From Paenibacillus sp. PK3_47 (lineage in GTDB: Bacteria; Bacillota; Bacilli; Paenibacillales; Paenibacillaceae), in the NCBI RefSeq assembly GCF_023520895.1, contig NZ_CP026029.1:5208001-5272000 (forward strand): a stretch of DNA of 64,000 bases, in the 5' to 3' direction. Shown here piece after piece: positions 1-7,588 of this stretch; the stretch's first letter is position 1, and each line of letters begins with the position of its first letter. The notes beneath the pieces are model-generated. The model saw only the letters and a list, made by a program, of their open reading frames with translations. It was not told the DNA's origin and made no database searches. Made by a program: the position numbers and the translations under genes.

Positions 1-1
1 T

Positions 2-85
2 GAAGATTTAGAGAAACTTTTCAGAACACATCCTCATCAATTTCTCGGATATGGTTGCTTTTACAGGCCACAGTCCTTAAAATAA
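2..85 (+). CDS. Possible C-terminal end of a gene entering from the left
   Basis: A frame open from the window edge runs 27 codons to TAA at 83-85 and ends FYRPQSLK. The mixed composition (LFRTHPHQFLGYG) looks protein-like, but the stretch is too short to name a family, and an open frame of this length can occur by chance. No start is visible inside the window. Confidence 0.3.
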   Translation, partial: EDLEKLFRTHPHQFLGYGCFYRPQSLK

Positions 86-128
86 ATTATTGAGTATTTA
101 AATTTTAGATGCCGGGAGTTGGATGAGG

Positions 129-431
129 ATGAACGTCAAAATTACCCGCAATGCGGCTAAAGTTATAAAAAGAACCATGGAGCTTGAAGGGAACAGCGAA
201 CTCAAACTGCGCGTAATGATTACACATGCTCACGGGGACCATGCCCACTACGGTCTGGATTTGGACACGCCTAAGGAGAACGATGTTGTGATCCCGACAG
301 ACAAGGAAATCGATGTTATTCTTGACCCGAACCAGCCGCTGCTGGATGGCGTGAAGATTGATTATCTCTATCTCCCGGAAGAAGGCTTTGTCATTACTAA
401 TCCGTCTAAAGGAAATCATGGCGATCACTAA
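129..431 (+). CDS. HesB/IscA-like protein lacking the cluster-binding cysteines
   Basis: About 100 residues with the A-type carrier fold pattern: an N-terminal TRNAAKVIK helix, a central LKLRV strand, LLDGVKIDY and the late TNPS turn. In IscA/HesB proteins three cysteines (one mid-protein, a CGC near the end) hold iron or an Fe-S cluster. Here none exists: the mid position reads HAHGDHAHYG and the end reads GNHGDH, so histidines and aspartates occupy the metal-site regions. It may bind a metal through His, or be a non-carrier relative. I prefer the ATG at 129 (GGAG at 115-118) over the ATG at 123. It is followed 41 bp later by a DUF1450 gene, probably co-transcribed up to the terminator at 734-761. 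The fold assignment is by pattern; the function is not known. Confidence 0.75.
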   Translation: MNVKITRNAAKVIKRTMELEGNSELKLRVMITHAHGDHAHYGLDLDTPKENDVVIPTDKEIDVILDPNQPLLDGVKIDYLYLPEEGFVITNPSKGNHGDH

Positions 432-472
432 ACGGTCAGCCGGAATTTACGGACAAGAAGAAGGGTTGCTTT

Positions 473-712
473 ATGGCTAACGAAATACAGATTTGTGATG
501 AATGCAATTTTATGCGGATGAAGACGATTCTTCCCAAGCTGCGCAAGATGGCACCGGATGCCGAGATCAAGATCGGCTGCAAATCCTATTGCGGACCTTG
601 CGGCAAACGTGCTTTTATCTATATAAACGGACGGTACATCAGCGCTCCGACCGAGGATGAGGTACTGGCAAAAGCCGAAGCTTTTGTCAAAAAACCTGTG
701 GTTACGGAATAG
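473..712 (+). CDS. DUF1450 (YuzB-like) small cysteine protein
   Basis: 79 residues. Cysteines sit at 8, 11, 36, 40 and 43 (CDEC near the start, then C-x3-C-x2-C), followed by AFIYINGR and a helical tail. This is the DUF1450/YuzB pattern, which resembles thioredoxin-like 2Fe-2S proteins, so metal or cluster binding is plausible but unproven. An AGAAGGG Shine-Dalgarno precedes the ATG. In Bacillus subtilis yuzB lies near the HesB-type gene yutM, so the pairing with the HesB-like gene just upstream fits a conserved neighbourhood. A strong terminator follows. Confidence 0.8.
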   Translation: MANEIQICDECNFMRMKTILPKLRKMAPDAEIKIGCKSYCGPCGKRAFIYINGRYISAPTEDEVLAKAEAFVKKPVVTE

Positions 713-733
713 CTGCATACGGCAAGTTCAGGT

Positions 734-761
734 CCCCGCATGATTATGCGGGGGCTTTTTT
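734..761 (+). terminator. Rho-independent terminator after the DUF1450 gene
   Basis: An 8-bp perfect stem (CCCCGCAT 734-741, ATGCGGGG 746-753) with a 4-base loop is followed by a T run ending at 761. Confidence 0.85.
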
Positions 762-791
762 GTCAGCTGTACGCCGCCCTTCCCCGCATAT

Positions 792-821
792 TTGGGATAG
801 TTCAGACACACATGGTATAAT
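792..821 (+). promoter_or_regulatory. Sigma-A type promoter of the aldo/keto reductase gene
   Basis: TTGGGA at 792-797 and a perfect TATAAT at 816-821 with an 18-bp spacer, about 45 bp upstream of the start codon. Confidence 0.55.
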
Positions 822-867
822 AGACAGGCTGTACACAAGATCTATACATAGAAGGGAATGAAGCTGT

Positions 868-1692
868 ATGAAGCATCTTACCGACGGGACGGTTCTGAAT
901 AACGGTGTGGTCATGCCCTGGTTTGGTCTGGGCACATTCAAGGCGGCAGGCGCAGAGGTAGCTAATGCGGTTACGACAGCACTGGAGCTGGGTTACCGGA
1001 GTATTGATACTGCAGCCGTATACGGCAACGAAGAAGAGGTGGGGGAGTCCATTGCCGCAAGCGGTGTGGAACGGGACAGCCTGTTCGTAACAACCAAGGT
1101 CTGGAATACGGATCAGGGATATGATACAACGCTGCGCGCTTTTGATACCAGCTGCAAGAAGCTGGGGCTTGATGTGATCGACCTGTATCTGATTCACTGG
1201 CCTGGGGCGGATAAATATAAAGATACATGGCGTGCGCTGGAACGTCTGGCGGAAGAAGGCCGCGTCCGTGCTATCGGTGTCAGCAATTTTCAGATTCATC
1301 ATCTGGAGGAATTGCGCAAGGAGAGCGGCGTAGTGCCGGCTGTCAACCAGGTGGAGCTGCATCCGCGGTTCATCCAGAAGGAGCTGCATGACTACTGCGT
1401 CCGGCACGGGATTCAGATTGAAGCATGGGCGCCGCTGATGAAAGGCAGACTGCAGGACAACGAGCTGCTGCAGGGAATCGCACAGGCTCACGGCAAGACA
1501 GTATCACAGGTTATCCTGCGCTGGGAGCTGCAGAACAAGATCGTCATCATTCCTAAGTCGGTTACGCCTTCGAGAATTAAGGAGAACAGCGAGATCTTTG
1601 ATTTTGAGCTGACACAGGATGAAGTGAATGCCATCAGCGGACTGGATGCCGGAGAGCGTATCGGCACGGATCCGGACAAGCTGCTGTTCTAG
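868..1692 (+). CDS. Aldo/keto reductase (AKR5-like)
   Basis: 274 residues, the usual size for the family. An NADPH-dependent oxidoreductase acting on aldehydes or ketones in the cytosol. The catalytic tetrad is visible: Asp47, Tyr52 (AAVYGNEE), Lys77 (VTTKVW) and His110 (YLIHWPG). Further family marks are GVSNFQ, NQVELHP and the cofactor segment IIPKSVTPSRI. The substrate cannot be read from the sequence. It is a single-gene unit with its own promoter, a Shine-Dalgarno AGAAGGGAATG and a terminator at 1731-1791. Confidence 0.93.
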   Translation: MKHLTDGTVLNNGVVMPWFGLGTFKAAGAEVANAVTTALELGYRSIDTAAVYGNEEEVGESIAASGVERDSLFVTTKVWNTDQGYDTTLRAFDTSCKKLGLDVIDLYLIHWPGADKYKDTWRALERLAEEGRVRAIGVSNFQIHHLEELRKESGVVPAVNQVELHPRFIQKELHDYCVRHGIQIEAWAPLMKGRLQDNELLQGIAQAHGKTVSQVILRWELQNKIVIIPKSVTPSRIKENSEIFDFELTQDEVNAISGLDAGERIGTDPDKLLF

Positions 1693-1730
1693 AAACCGTA
1701 TAACCGGGTAGTGCCTGTTTAAAGAGAGAG

Positions 1731-1791
1731 ATCGTTCCTTTTGAGGTGGTTGTGCAGACTTCTACTTCCTTAGAAGGGACGGTTTCTTTTT
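1731..1791 (+). terminator. Probable terminator after the aldo/keto reductase gene
   Basis: ATCGTTCC (1731-1738) pairs with GGGACGGT (1776-1783), with two G-U pairs, and a T-rich tract follows. The long loop makes this less certain than the compact hairpins elsewhere. Confidence 0.55.
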
Positions 1792-1825
1792 AATGTGGAA
1801 AATAACGGCTCTGTATAGCTCTAAA

Positions 1826-2002
1826 TGGATTTCCTCCACCTAATGCGGTCATTTTTCATCATTTCTGAGCTTTTGTTGGAAATTCTCCAGTTAATCGGGC
1901 AGATTAAGGCTTTTGGCGACTTAGCCAGTCTATTTAAGTGGAGTATTTCCAATAAGAAAAGTATTAACGGCAATTATCGGTGGATTAGATGGAGAATTTC
2001 CG
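1826..2002. repeat. Four-unit mirror-symmetric repeat element, copy 1
   Basis: Four 13-bp units lie at 1826-1838, 1877-1889, 1939-1951 and 1990-2002, each close to TGGAG-N4-TCCA. The first two are in inverted orientation (ending CTCCA) and the last two direct (starting TGGAG). Start-to-start spacings are 51, 62 and 51 bp. A second copy with identical spacings is at 60816-60992. A 60-codon open frame spans the element in both copies, but it has no Shine-Dalgarno and follows from the repeat. It lies between two convergent genes. The rest of 1693-2167 holds only two terminators. Confidence 0.85.
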
Positions 2003-2063
2003 CTTAGGCTGGATCTGTACGGTGCAGACAGTAGTTTCGAATGAGAACACATGCACCATAAAT

Positions 2064-2109
2064 AAAAGGATGCCCCATCAGCCAAGACTACATGGCATTC
2101 GGGACATCC
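2064..2109 (-). terminator. Probable terminator of the minus-strand methyltransferase gene
   Basis: GGATGTCCC/GGGGCATCC arms (2101-2109 and 2068-2076) with a smaller inner GCCA/TGGC pairing, followed on the minus strand by TTTTATTTAT. Confidence 0.55.
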
Positions 2110-2167
2110 CTGCTTACAAAAGTTCAACTGCTGCTTCTACTAATAAGCCGGCTGTCAGCAGCAGTGT

Positions 2168-3307
2168 TTATTTAGGGTTCCGCGGAGGCAGAGGACCGAG
2201 GTACTGATAATACTGGCATTCGATCCGGCCGTTGTACAGCTTGCGGCGCTTGTCCGCTTTGCGGCCGTAGTATTGTTCGAACTCCTTGTACGGGCTGATC
2301 GCAAAAAAGGACCATGTCGGCAGATACAGCATCATTTCACCGAACTGGCGGGTCAGCCGCTCCACTTCCTTGTCATTGCTGATCCGCTCGCCGTATGGCG
2401 GGTTGGTTATGATGCAGCCGTATTCTCCCTGCGGCCGCGCTTTGGCTGCCGCGATATTCTTGAAGGTGATTTCACCGGCCAGCCCGGCGCTCTTGGCGGC
2501 GGCTTCGGCAATTTCAATCGCTGCCGGATCGATATCCGTGCCGGTCAGCTGCAGCGGATAGTCGTCACGGACGGCATCAAAGGCTTCCTCGCGGGCTTCT
2601 TCCCACAGCTGCTGCGGAATTTCCGGCCAATGCTCGGAAGGGAAGGAACGGCGCAGGCCCGGTGCGATGTTCCAGGCAATCATGGCCGCCTCGATCAGGA
2701 TCGTACCGGAACCGCAGCACGGATCATACAGCGGGCGGCTGCCGTTCCAGCGGCTGAGCTGGATGAGGGCTGCAGCCATGGTTTCCTTAAGCGGCGCTTC
2801 AGTGGCGTGGCGGCGGTAGCCGCGTTTGTGCAGCGCAGGGCCGGTGGTATCCAGCGTAATCAATGCGATATCGTTCAGCAAGATAACCTCTACCACGTAA
2901 CGCGGGCCGTTTTCAGGGAACCATTCGGTCCGGTAGGACTGTTTCAGCTTCTCGACGATAGCCTTCTTGACAATCCCCTGGCAGGCAGGTACGCTGGTAA
3001 GCTGTGATTTATGCGAGCGGCCTTCTACCGGGAATTCGCCGTTTTCGGGAATCCAGTCTTCCCAGTTGATAGCCTTGACGCCTTCAAACAGCTCGTCAAA
3101 GGTTTTGGCCGGGAACTGGCCCATTTTAACCAGGACGCGGTCGGAGGTACGCAGCCACAGGTTACAGCGGCAGATGTCAATGTAATCCCCGCTGAATAAT
3201 ACCCGCCCGTTCTCGACCGTGGTCTCATAACCCAGCTCGTTCAATTCCCGTGCTACTACAGCCTCCAGCCCCATAGGGGCGGTGGCGATCAATTGTAATT
3301 TACCCAA
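2168..3307 (-). CDS. THUMP-domain class I rRNA N2-guanine methyltransferase (RlmL/YpsC-like)
   Basis: 379 residues, matching the Bacillus YpsC size and the N-terminal half of E. coli RlmL. Order: an N-terminal ferredoxin-like and THUMP RNA-binding region (about 1-155), then a Rossmann methyltransferase. Visible motifs are DPCCGSGT (195-202, SAM binding), TGTDID (about 255-260) and the catalytic NPPYGER (302-308), typical of base N-methylation of guanine. It probably modifies a guanine of 23S rRNA; the exact position is inferred from the family. Transcribed alone and divergently from the O-methyltransferase gene. Confidence 0.93.
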   Translation of the reverse strand: MGKLQLIATAPMGLEAVVARELNELGYETTVENGRVLFSGDYIDICRCNLWLRTSDRVLVKMGQFPAKTFDELFEGVKAINWEDWIPENGEFPVEGRSHKSQLTSVPACQGIVKKAIVEKLKQSYRTEWFPENGPRYVVEVILLNDIALITLDTTGPALHKRGYRRHATEAPLKETMAAALIQLSRWNGSRPLYDPCCGSGTILIEAAMIAWNIAPGLRRSFPSEHWPEIPQQLWEEAREEAFDAVRDDYPLQLTGTDIDPAAIEIAEAAAKSAGLAGEITFKNIAAAKARPQGEYGCIITNPPYGERISNDKEVERLTRQFGEMMLYLPTWSFFAISPYKEFEQYYGRKADKRRKLYNGRIECQYYQYLGPLPPRNPK

Positions 3308-3423
3308 ATGCGCTCAACTCCGTTTAACTTGTAGATGGTTGCTCAAAGCCAGTACAATAAGAACAGCTTATCTGTTCAAGTATAGGGGAATGCGCGGGAC
3401 TTCACAACCAAAGGAGAATACAT

Positions 3424-4053
3424 ATGCCTAACCAGGAAGAATACAGCGAAGGGCTGTACACAGAGGATGAATTGCTGATGGAGGTTAAGGAAGCCATCAA
3501 AGCGAACAATATGCCGGAGGTATCAATAGCCCCGGGCTACGGAAGACTGTTGACGATGCTGGTCAGGCTGTCCCGCTCTGCAAGGGTGCTGGAGATCGGC
3601 GCGCTTGGCGGTTACAGCGGAATCTGCCTGTGCCGCGGCTTTGAAGCAGGCGGAAGCCTGACCTCGCTGGAACTGAAGCCGGAATATGCCGAGCTGGCCG
3701 GCCTTCATCTGCGCAAGGCCGGATTCGGTGATGCGGTGGAATACAAAATCGGCCCTGCGCTGGACAGCCTGAAGCAGCTGGAGGCGGAGGGCCGGACCTT
3801 TGATTTCTTTTTTATCGATGCCGACAAGGAGAACTATCCGGGCTATCTGGAATACGCCATCCGGTTGGCTTCGCCGGGGGCTATTATTGCCGGGGATAAC
3901 ATTTTTCTGCGCGGACGCACACTTAATACGGACAAGAAGGGTCCTGCTGTCCAAGCGATGCGACGCTTCAATGAGATGATTGCCAGTGATGAGCGCCTGA
4001 CCAGCACACTGCTGCCTGCCTATGACGGACTGGCGCTGGCGATGGTCAAATAA
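3424..4053 (+). CDS. SAM-dependent O-methyltransferase (family 3, caffeoyl-CoA type)
   Basis: 209 residues, the normal length for bacterial family 3 O-methyltransferases. The SAM loop is EIGALGGYSG (57-66), and FFIDADKENY (about 130-138) supplies the acidic metal-ligand motif. The C-terminal GLALAMVK is also typical. These enzymes methylate catechol-like or tRNA hydroxyl groups; in Bacillus a relative (TrmR) methylates 5-hydroxyuridine in tRNA, but the substrate here is not determinable. Start chosen for AAAGGAG 8 bases upstream of ATG. Convergent with the MFS gene, which ends 9 bp away. Confidence 0.88.
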   Translation: MPNQEEYSEGLYTEDELLMEVKEAIKANNMPEVSIAPGYGRLLTMLVRLSRSARVLEIGALGGYSGICLCRGFEAGGSLTSLELKPEYAELAGLHLRKAGFGDAVEYKIGPALDSLKQLEAEGRTFDFFFIDADKENYPGYLEYAIRLASPGAIIAGDNIFLRGRTLNTDKKGPAVQAMRRFNEMIASDERLTSTLLPAYDGLALAMVK

Positions 4054-4061
4054 TGTCCGGA

Positions 4062-5282
4062 TCAGCGGAATAGCCGCGGAGTTGTCACCTTGTACAGCTT
4101 CAGCCGGACCCAGACTGTATTAATGAGCAGGAAAGCGCCGGAGATAATGAACAGGCCTTCGATCCCGATGTATCCTGACAAAAATCCGCCGATGACCGCT
4201 CCAAGCATATTGCCGAGGGCCAAGGTGCTGCTGTTGAAGCCGAAAGCCCGGCTTTCTTTGCCGTCAGGCGTATAGGAACGGATCAGAGCGTTCACACTCG
4301 GCAGCAGCCCGCCCATAAAGACGCCCATCATAAACCGGACAATAATGAGCTGCCAGACCGACGTTACAAAAGCCTGGGGTATGAGGAAAAGCGATGCCCC
4401 GATCAGCGCAAAGGTTAATATCCGGTGTGCGCCGATTTTGTCGCTAAGCTTACCGAGCAGCGGGGACGCCAGCATATTGGATATGCCCGTTACCGCACTG
4501 ACCATACCGGCCCAGAAAGCGATGTTCACAGCTGAGCCGTGAAGCTTCTCCACGTACAGCGGAAGCAGGGACATCGGGCTGATCATTGCGAACTGCAGCA
4601 GGAACGTAACGCCGAACAGCGCAGGAAGCTGCGGCACCTTGGCCAGCTCCTTAAACCCCTGAAGCACGGACACCTGCGGCACCTGGGCCGCTTCTACCCG
4701 GTCAAACTTCTCTTTAACCAGGAACAGTGCCAGGAGCGAGGCGACGAACAGCAGCGCACCCACGACATAAAAGATCGGACGGAATCCGATCCAGTCCGCC
4801 ATTGCACCGCCGATGAGCGGCCCGAGAATCGTCCCGGCCACCGAGCCGGACTGCATCAGACCCATGGCAAAGCCCATGCGTGCCTTGGGGGTAGTCCCTG
4901 AGATAAGCGCGATCGACGCGGGATTGAAGCCGGAAATCGTACCGTTCAGCAGACGGAGCAGCAGGAGCTGCAGCGGTGATTGGGCAAAGCCCATAAGCAC
5001 AATGACGATAGCCATGCCGAAGCTGGAACGGAGCAGCATGATTTTACGCCCGTATTTATCGGCCAGCTTGCCCCACAGGGGCTGAAAAATAAACGAGGTC
5101 AGGAAGTTAGCGGCAAAAATAAGCCCGGCCCACATTCCGATGGCATGATCGCCCTGTACCCCCAGATCTTTGGCGAGATAGAGCGACAGAAAGGGGGTAA
5201 TCATAGTCATACCGGCATTGACGAGAAATTGTCCAAACCAAAGCACCATGAGGTTGATTTTCCAGGTCTCCCAATTCTTCAA
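4062..5282 (-). CDS. MFS multidrug efflux transporter (MdtG/Bmr-like)
   Basis: 406 residues and about 12 hydrophobic segments. The signature loop between TM2 and TM3 reads GKLADKYGRK, repeated in the second half as GKLSDKIGAHR, the mark of drug:H+ antiporters. Likely a proton-driven exporter of drugs or lipophilic compounds in the cytoplasmic membrane; the substrate is unknown. The open frame extends back to an ATG at 5384, but AAAGGAAGTG at 5291-5300 places the start at TTG 5280-5282 (protein begins KNWETWK). The 35 residues upstream are not membrane-like and are rejected. Divergent from the hem operon. Confidence 0.88.
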   Translation of the reverse strand: MKNWETWKINLMVLWFGQFLVNAGMTMITPFLSLYLAKDLGVQGDHAIGMWAGLIFAANFLTSFIFQPLWGKLADKYGRKIMLLRSSFGMAIVIVLMGFAQSPLQLLLLRLLNGTISGFNPASIALISGTTPKARMGFAMGLMQSGSVAGTILGPLIGGAMADWIGFRPIFYVVGALLFVASLLALFLVKEKFDRVEAAQVPQVSVLQGFKELAKVPQLPALFGVTFLLQFAMISPMSLLPLYVEKLHGSAVNIAFWAGMVSAVTGISNMLASPLLGKLSDKIGAHRILTFALIGASLFLIPQAFVTSVWQLIIVRFMMGVFMGGLLPSVNALIRSYTPDGKESRAFGFNSSTLALGNMLGAVIGGFLSGYIGIEGLFIISGAFLLINTVWVRLKLYKVTTPRLFR

Positions 5283-5430
5283 AGTGCTTTCACTTCCTTT
5301 CAATGATTTTACAACGCAAAAATTCACGAAAAATTGACATTCTATCAGTATATCATAGATTTTATGTCGAACGGTGCAACACATGTCATAGTAATGTCAT
5401 GGGATTGTCATTCCCTTTCCCGGACAGATG

Positions 5431-5459
5431 TTGTTACACTGTTTTAAAAAGAGCATAAT
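5431..5459 (+). promoter_or_regulatory. Promoter of the hemEHY operon
   Basis: TTGTTA (5431-5436), 17-bp spacer and CATAAT (5454-5459), followed by GGAG before the hemE ATG at 5508. No operator could be recognised. Confidence 0.6.
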
Positions 5460-5507
5460 AGTTATATACGTTCACAATATCCTATTAAATCTAATGGAGA
5501 TCTTATC

Positions 5508-6575
5508 ATGACCTACAATGATACTTTTATCCGTGCCTGCAAGAAGCTGGAGACGGACCGCGTTCCTGTGTGGTACATGCGTCAAGCCGGACGTTATGAC
5601 CCTGATTACCGTAAAATAAAGGAAAAATATTCGCTGCTTGAAATTTGCAGACAGCCTGAACTTGCCGCTGAAGTCACATTGATGCCTGTACGCAAGCTCG
5701 GTGTGGATGCGGCAATTTTGTATTCCGACATTATGAATCCTGTCGCTTCGCTCGGCGTGGATTTTGATATCGTCAAGAATGTTGGTCCTGTCATCGAGAA
5801 TCCGCTGCGCTGTGAAGCAGATATTGACCGCCTGAAACCGATTGATGTCGAAGGGGACCTGGGCCACATTCTGGAAACCATCTCCATTCTGGACAAAGAG
5901 CTGGACGTGCCGCTGATTACGTTTGCCGGAGCGCCTTTTACAATTGCCAGCTATCTTATTGAAGGAAGACCTTCCAAGAGCTATCACCGGACCAAGGAGC
6001 TTATGTACAGCCAGCCGCGTGTCTGGGAGAAACTGATGGACAAGCTGGGCGATATGGTCATCACCTATTTGCGTGCCCATGTCCGCAGCGGAGGCAAGGC
6101 CTTCCAGCTGTTCGACAGCTGGGTGGGTTCGCTTGCTCCCCGTGACTTTGAACAGTATGTGCTGCCGACCATCTCCCGTATTTTCAGCGAGTTGTCAGAC
6201 CTTGATGTGCCGAAGATCTATTTCCCCGGTGTAAGCTCCGGAGAACTTTTGCCGGGCCTTAAGAGTCTTCGGGCCGATGTGATCGGTCTGGACTGGCGGG
6301 TAAGCCTTAGCGAAGGCAGACGCAGAACAGGCGGAGGCTTTGCGGTGCAGGGCAATCTGGATCCATATCTGCTGACCGCCCCGATGGAGGTTCTGAAGCA
6401 GCGCGCCAAGGATATCATTGATGAGGGCATCCAGGAGCCTGGATTTATTTTCAACCTGGGGCATGGCTTATTTCCTGAAGCATCGCTGGATACGCTAAGA
6501 GAGTTAACGGAGTACGTGCATGAATATTCGGAACAGGTGCTTAAGGCTGCTTCATCAGAGCAGAGCCGTTCCTGA
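5508..6575 (+). CDS. hemE: Uroporphyrinogen III decarboxylase
   Basis: 355 residues. Removes four carboxyl groups from uroporphyrinogen III to give coproporphyrinogen III in the cytosol, without a cofactor. The signature PVWYMRQAGRYDP (20-32) is complete and includes the substrate-binding arginines. Also visible are AGAPFTIASY, GLDWR and FNLGHG near the C-terminus. First gene of hemE-hemH-hemY, the Bacillus arrangement. The gap to hemH is 59 bp with no terminator, so the three are taken as one operon. Confidence 0.97.
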   Translation: MTYNDTFIRACKKLETDRVPVWYMRQAGRYDPDYRKIKEKYSLLEICRQPELAAEVTLMPVRKLGVDAAILYSDIMNPVASLGVDFDIVKNVGPVIENPLRCEADIDRLKPIDVEGDLGHILETISILDKELDVPLITFAGAPFTIASYLIEGRPSKSYHRTKELMYSQPRVWEKLMDKLGDMVITYLRAHVRSGGKAFQLFDSWVGSLAPRDFEQYVLPTISRIFSELSDLDVPKIYFPGVSSGELLPGLKSLRADVIGLDWRVSLSEGRRRTGGGFAVQGNLDPYLLTAPMEVLKQRAKDIIDEGIQEPGFIFNLGHGLFPEASLDTLRELTEYVHEYSEQVLKAASSEQSRS

Positions 6576-6634
6576 TCAGTTCACATAAAAAGGATGCAAT
6601 ACACGACATTATTCGTAAGAGGAGATGAAGCAGA

Positions 6635-7588
6635 GTGAGTGCAAAAATTGGAGTTCTAGTGATGTCGTACGGTACGCCGGAGAGTCTGGAAGGGGTAGAA
6701 GCGTATTACACCCATATCCGGCGCGGCAATCCGCCCTCAGCAGAGCAATTGAAAGAGCTTAAAGACCGCTATGAAGCGATTGTCGGCGGGGTATTCCCGC
6801 TGCGTGAGAATACAGACCGTCAGGTGGAGGCCCTGCAGGCTGCGCTGAACCGCGATAGCGGCGAGGGTATTGAATATGTGTGTTACCAGGGGCTGAAGCA
6901 TGCTCATCCGTTCATAGAAGACGGTGTAGAGGCAATGGCGAAGGACGGAATTACACAGGCGGTAGGCGTAGTGCTTGCACCGCATTATTCGGTAATGAGC
7001 GTGGGAGGCTACATCAAGCGCGCACAGCAAAAAGCCGAGGAGAGCGGAATCGAGATGGCCTTTGTGGAGAGCTATCACCTGCATCCGGAGCTGATCGATG
7101 TGCTCTGCCGCCGGGTGTCCGCGAAGCTGGACCAGTTCGAGGAGACCGGCGCTGCACGCGGTGAGGTCCGTGTACTGTTCAGTGCGCACAGCCTGCCTGA
7201 GCGCATTCTGGCCATGGGTGACCCGTACCGTGACCAGCTGCTGGAGACTTCGGAGGCTGTGGCTGCTAAGGCTGGAGTGACCTCATGGCAGTTCACCTGG
7301 CAGAGCGCCGGCAGAACCGCTGAGCCTTGGCTTGGACCGGATATTCTGGATACCCTGCGGGAGCTGAGCGAAACCCAGGTCAAATATGTGCTGTCCGCTC
7401 CGGTCGGATTCGTATCGGATCATCTGGAGGTGCTGTATGATCTGGATATTGAGGCCCAGGCGCTGGCTTCGGAGCTTGATCTGCGCCTTCTGCGGATAGA
7501 ATCATTGAACAGTGATCCGGCATATATGTCTGTACTCAGCGATGTCGTACGGACCAAGGCTGATCAAATGAAGGTGAGCCAGCAATGA
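6635..7588 (+). CDS. hemH: Ferrochelatase (coproporphyrin III type)
   Basis: 317 residues with close family pattern along its length: MSYGTPESLEGVEAYYTHIR near the start, VLAPHYS, the catalytic-histidine segment SAHSLPER and the glutamate segment PVGFVSDHLEVLYDLD. In Gram-positive bacteria this enzyme (CpfC) inserts iron into coproporphyrin III rather than protoporphyrin IX; that specificity is inherited from family knowledge. Starts at GTG 6635 after AAGAGGAGATG. Its last four bases overlap the hemY start, indicating translational coupling. Confidence 0.96.
   Translation: MSAKIGVLVMSYGTPESLEGVEAYYTHIRRGNPPSAEQLKELKDRYEAIVGGVFPLRENTDRQVEALQAALNRDSGEGIEYVCYQGLKHAHPFIEDGVEAMAKDGITQAVGVVLAPHYSVMSVGGYIKRAQQKAEESGIEMAFVESYHLHPELIDVLCRRVSAKLDQFEETGAARGEVRVLFSAHSLPERILAMGDPYRDQLLETSEAVAAKAGVTSWQFTWQSAGRTAEPWLGPDILDTLRELSETQVKYVLSAPVGFVSDHLEVLYDLDIEAQALASELDLRLLRIESLNSDPAYMSVLSDVVRTKADQMKVSQQ

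Noticed and set aside
1825..2007. 60-codon open frame on the repeat element (and its counterpart at 60811-60993)
   Set aside because: No Shine-Dalgarno, and the residue similarity follows from the repeat units; treated as repeat DNA, not a gene.
5283..5384. 34-residue N-terminal extension of the MFS exporter
   Set aside because: AAAGGAAGTG within it marks the TTG start at 5282; the extension is not conserved-looking.
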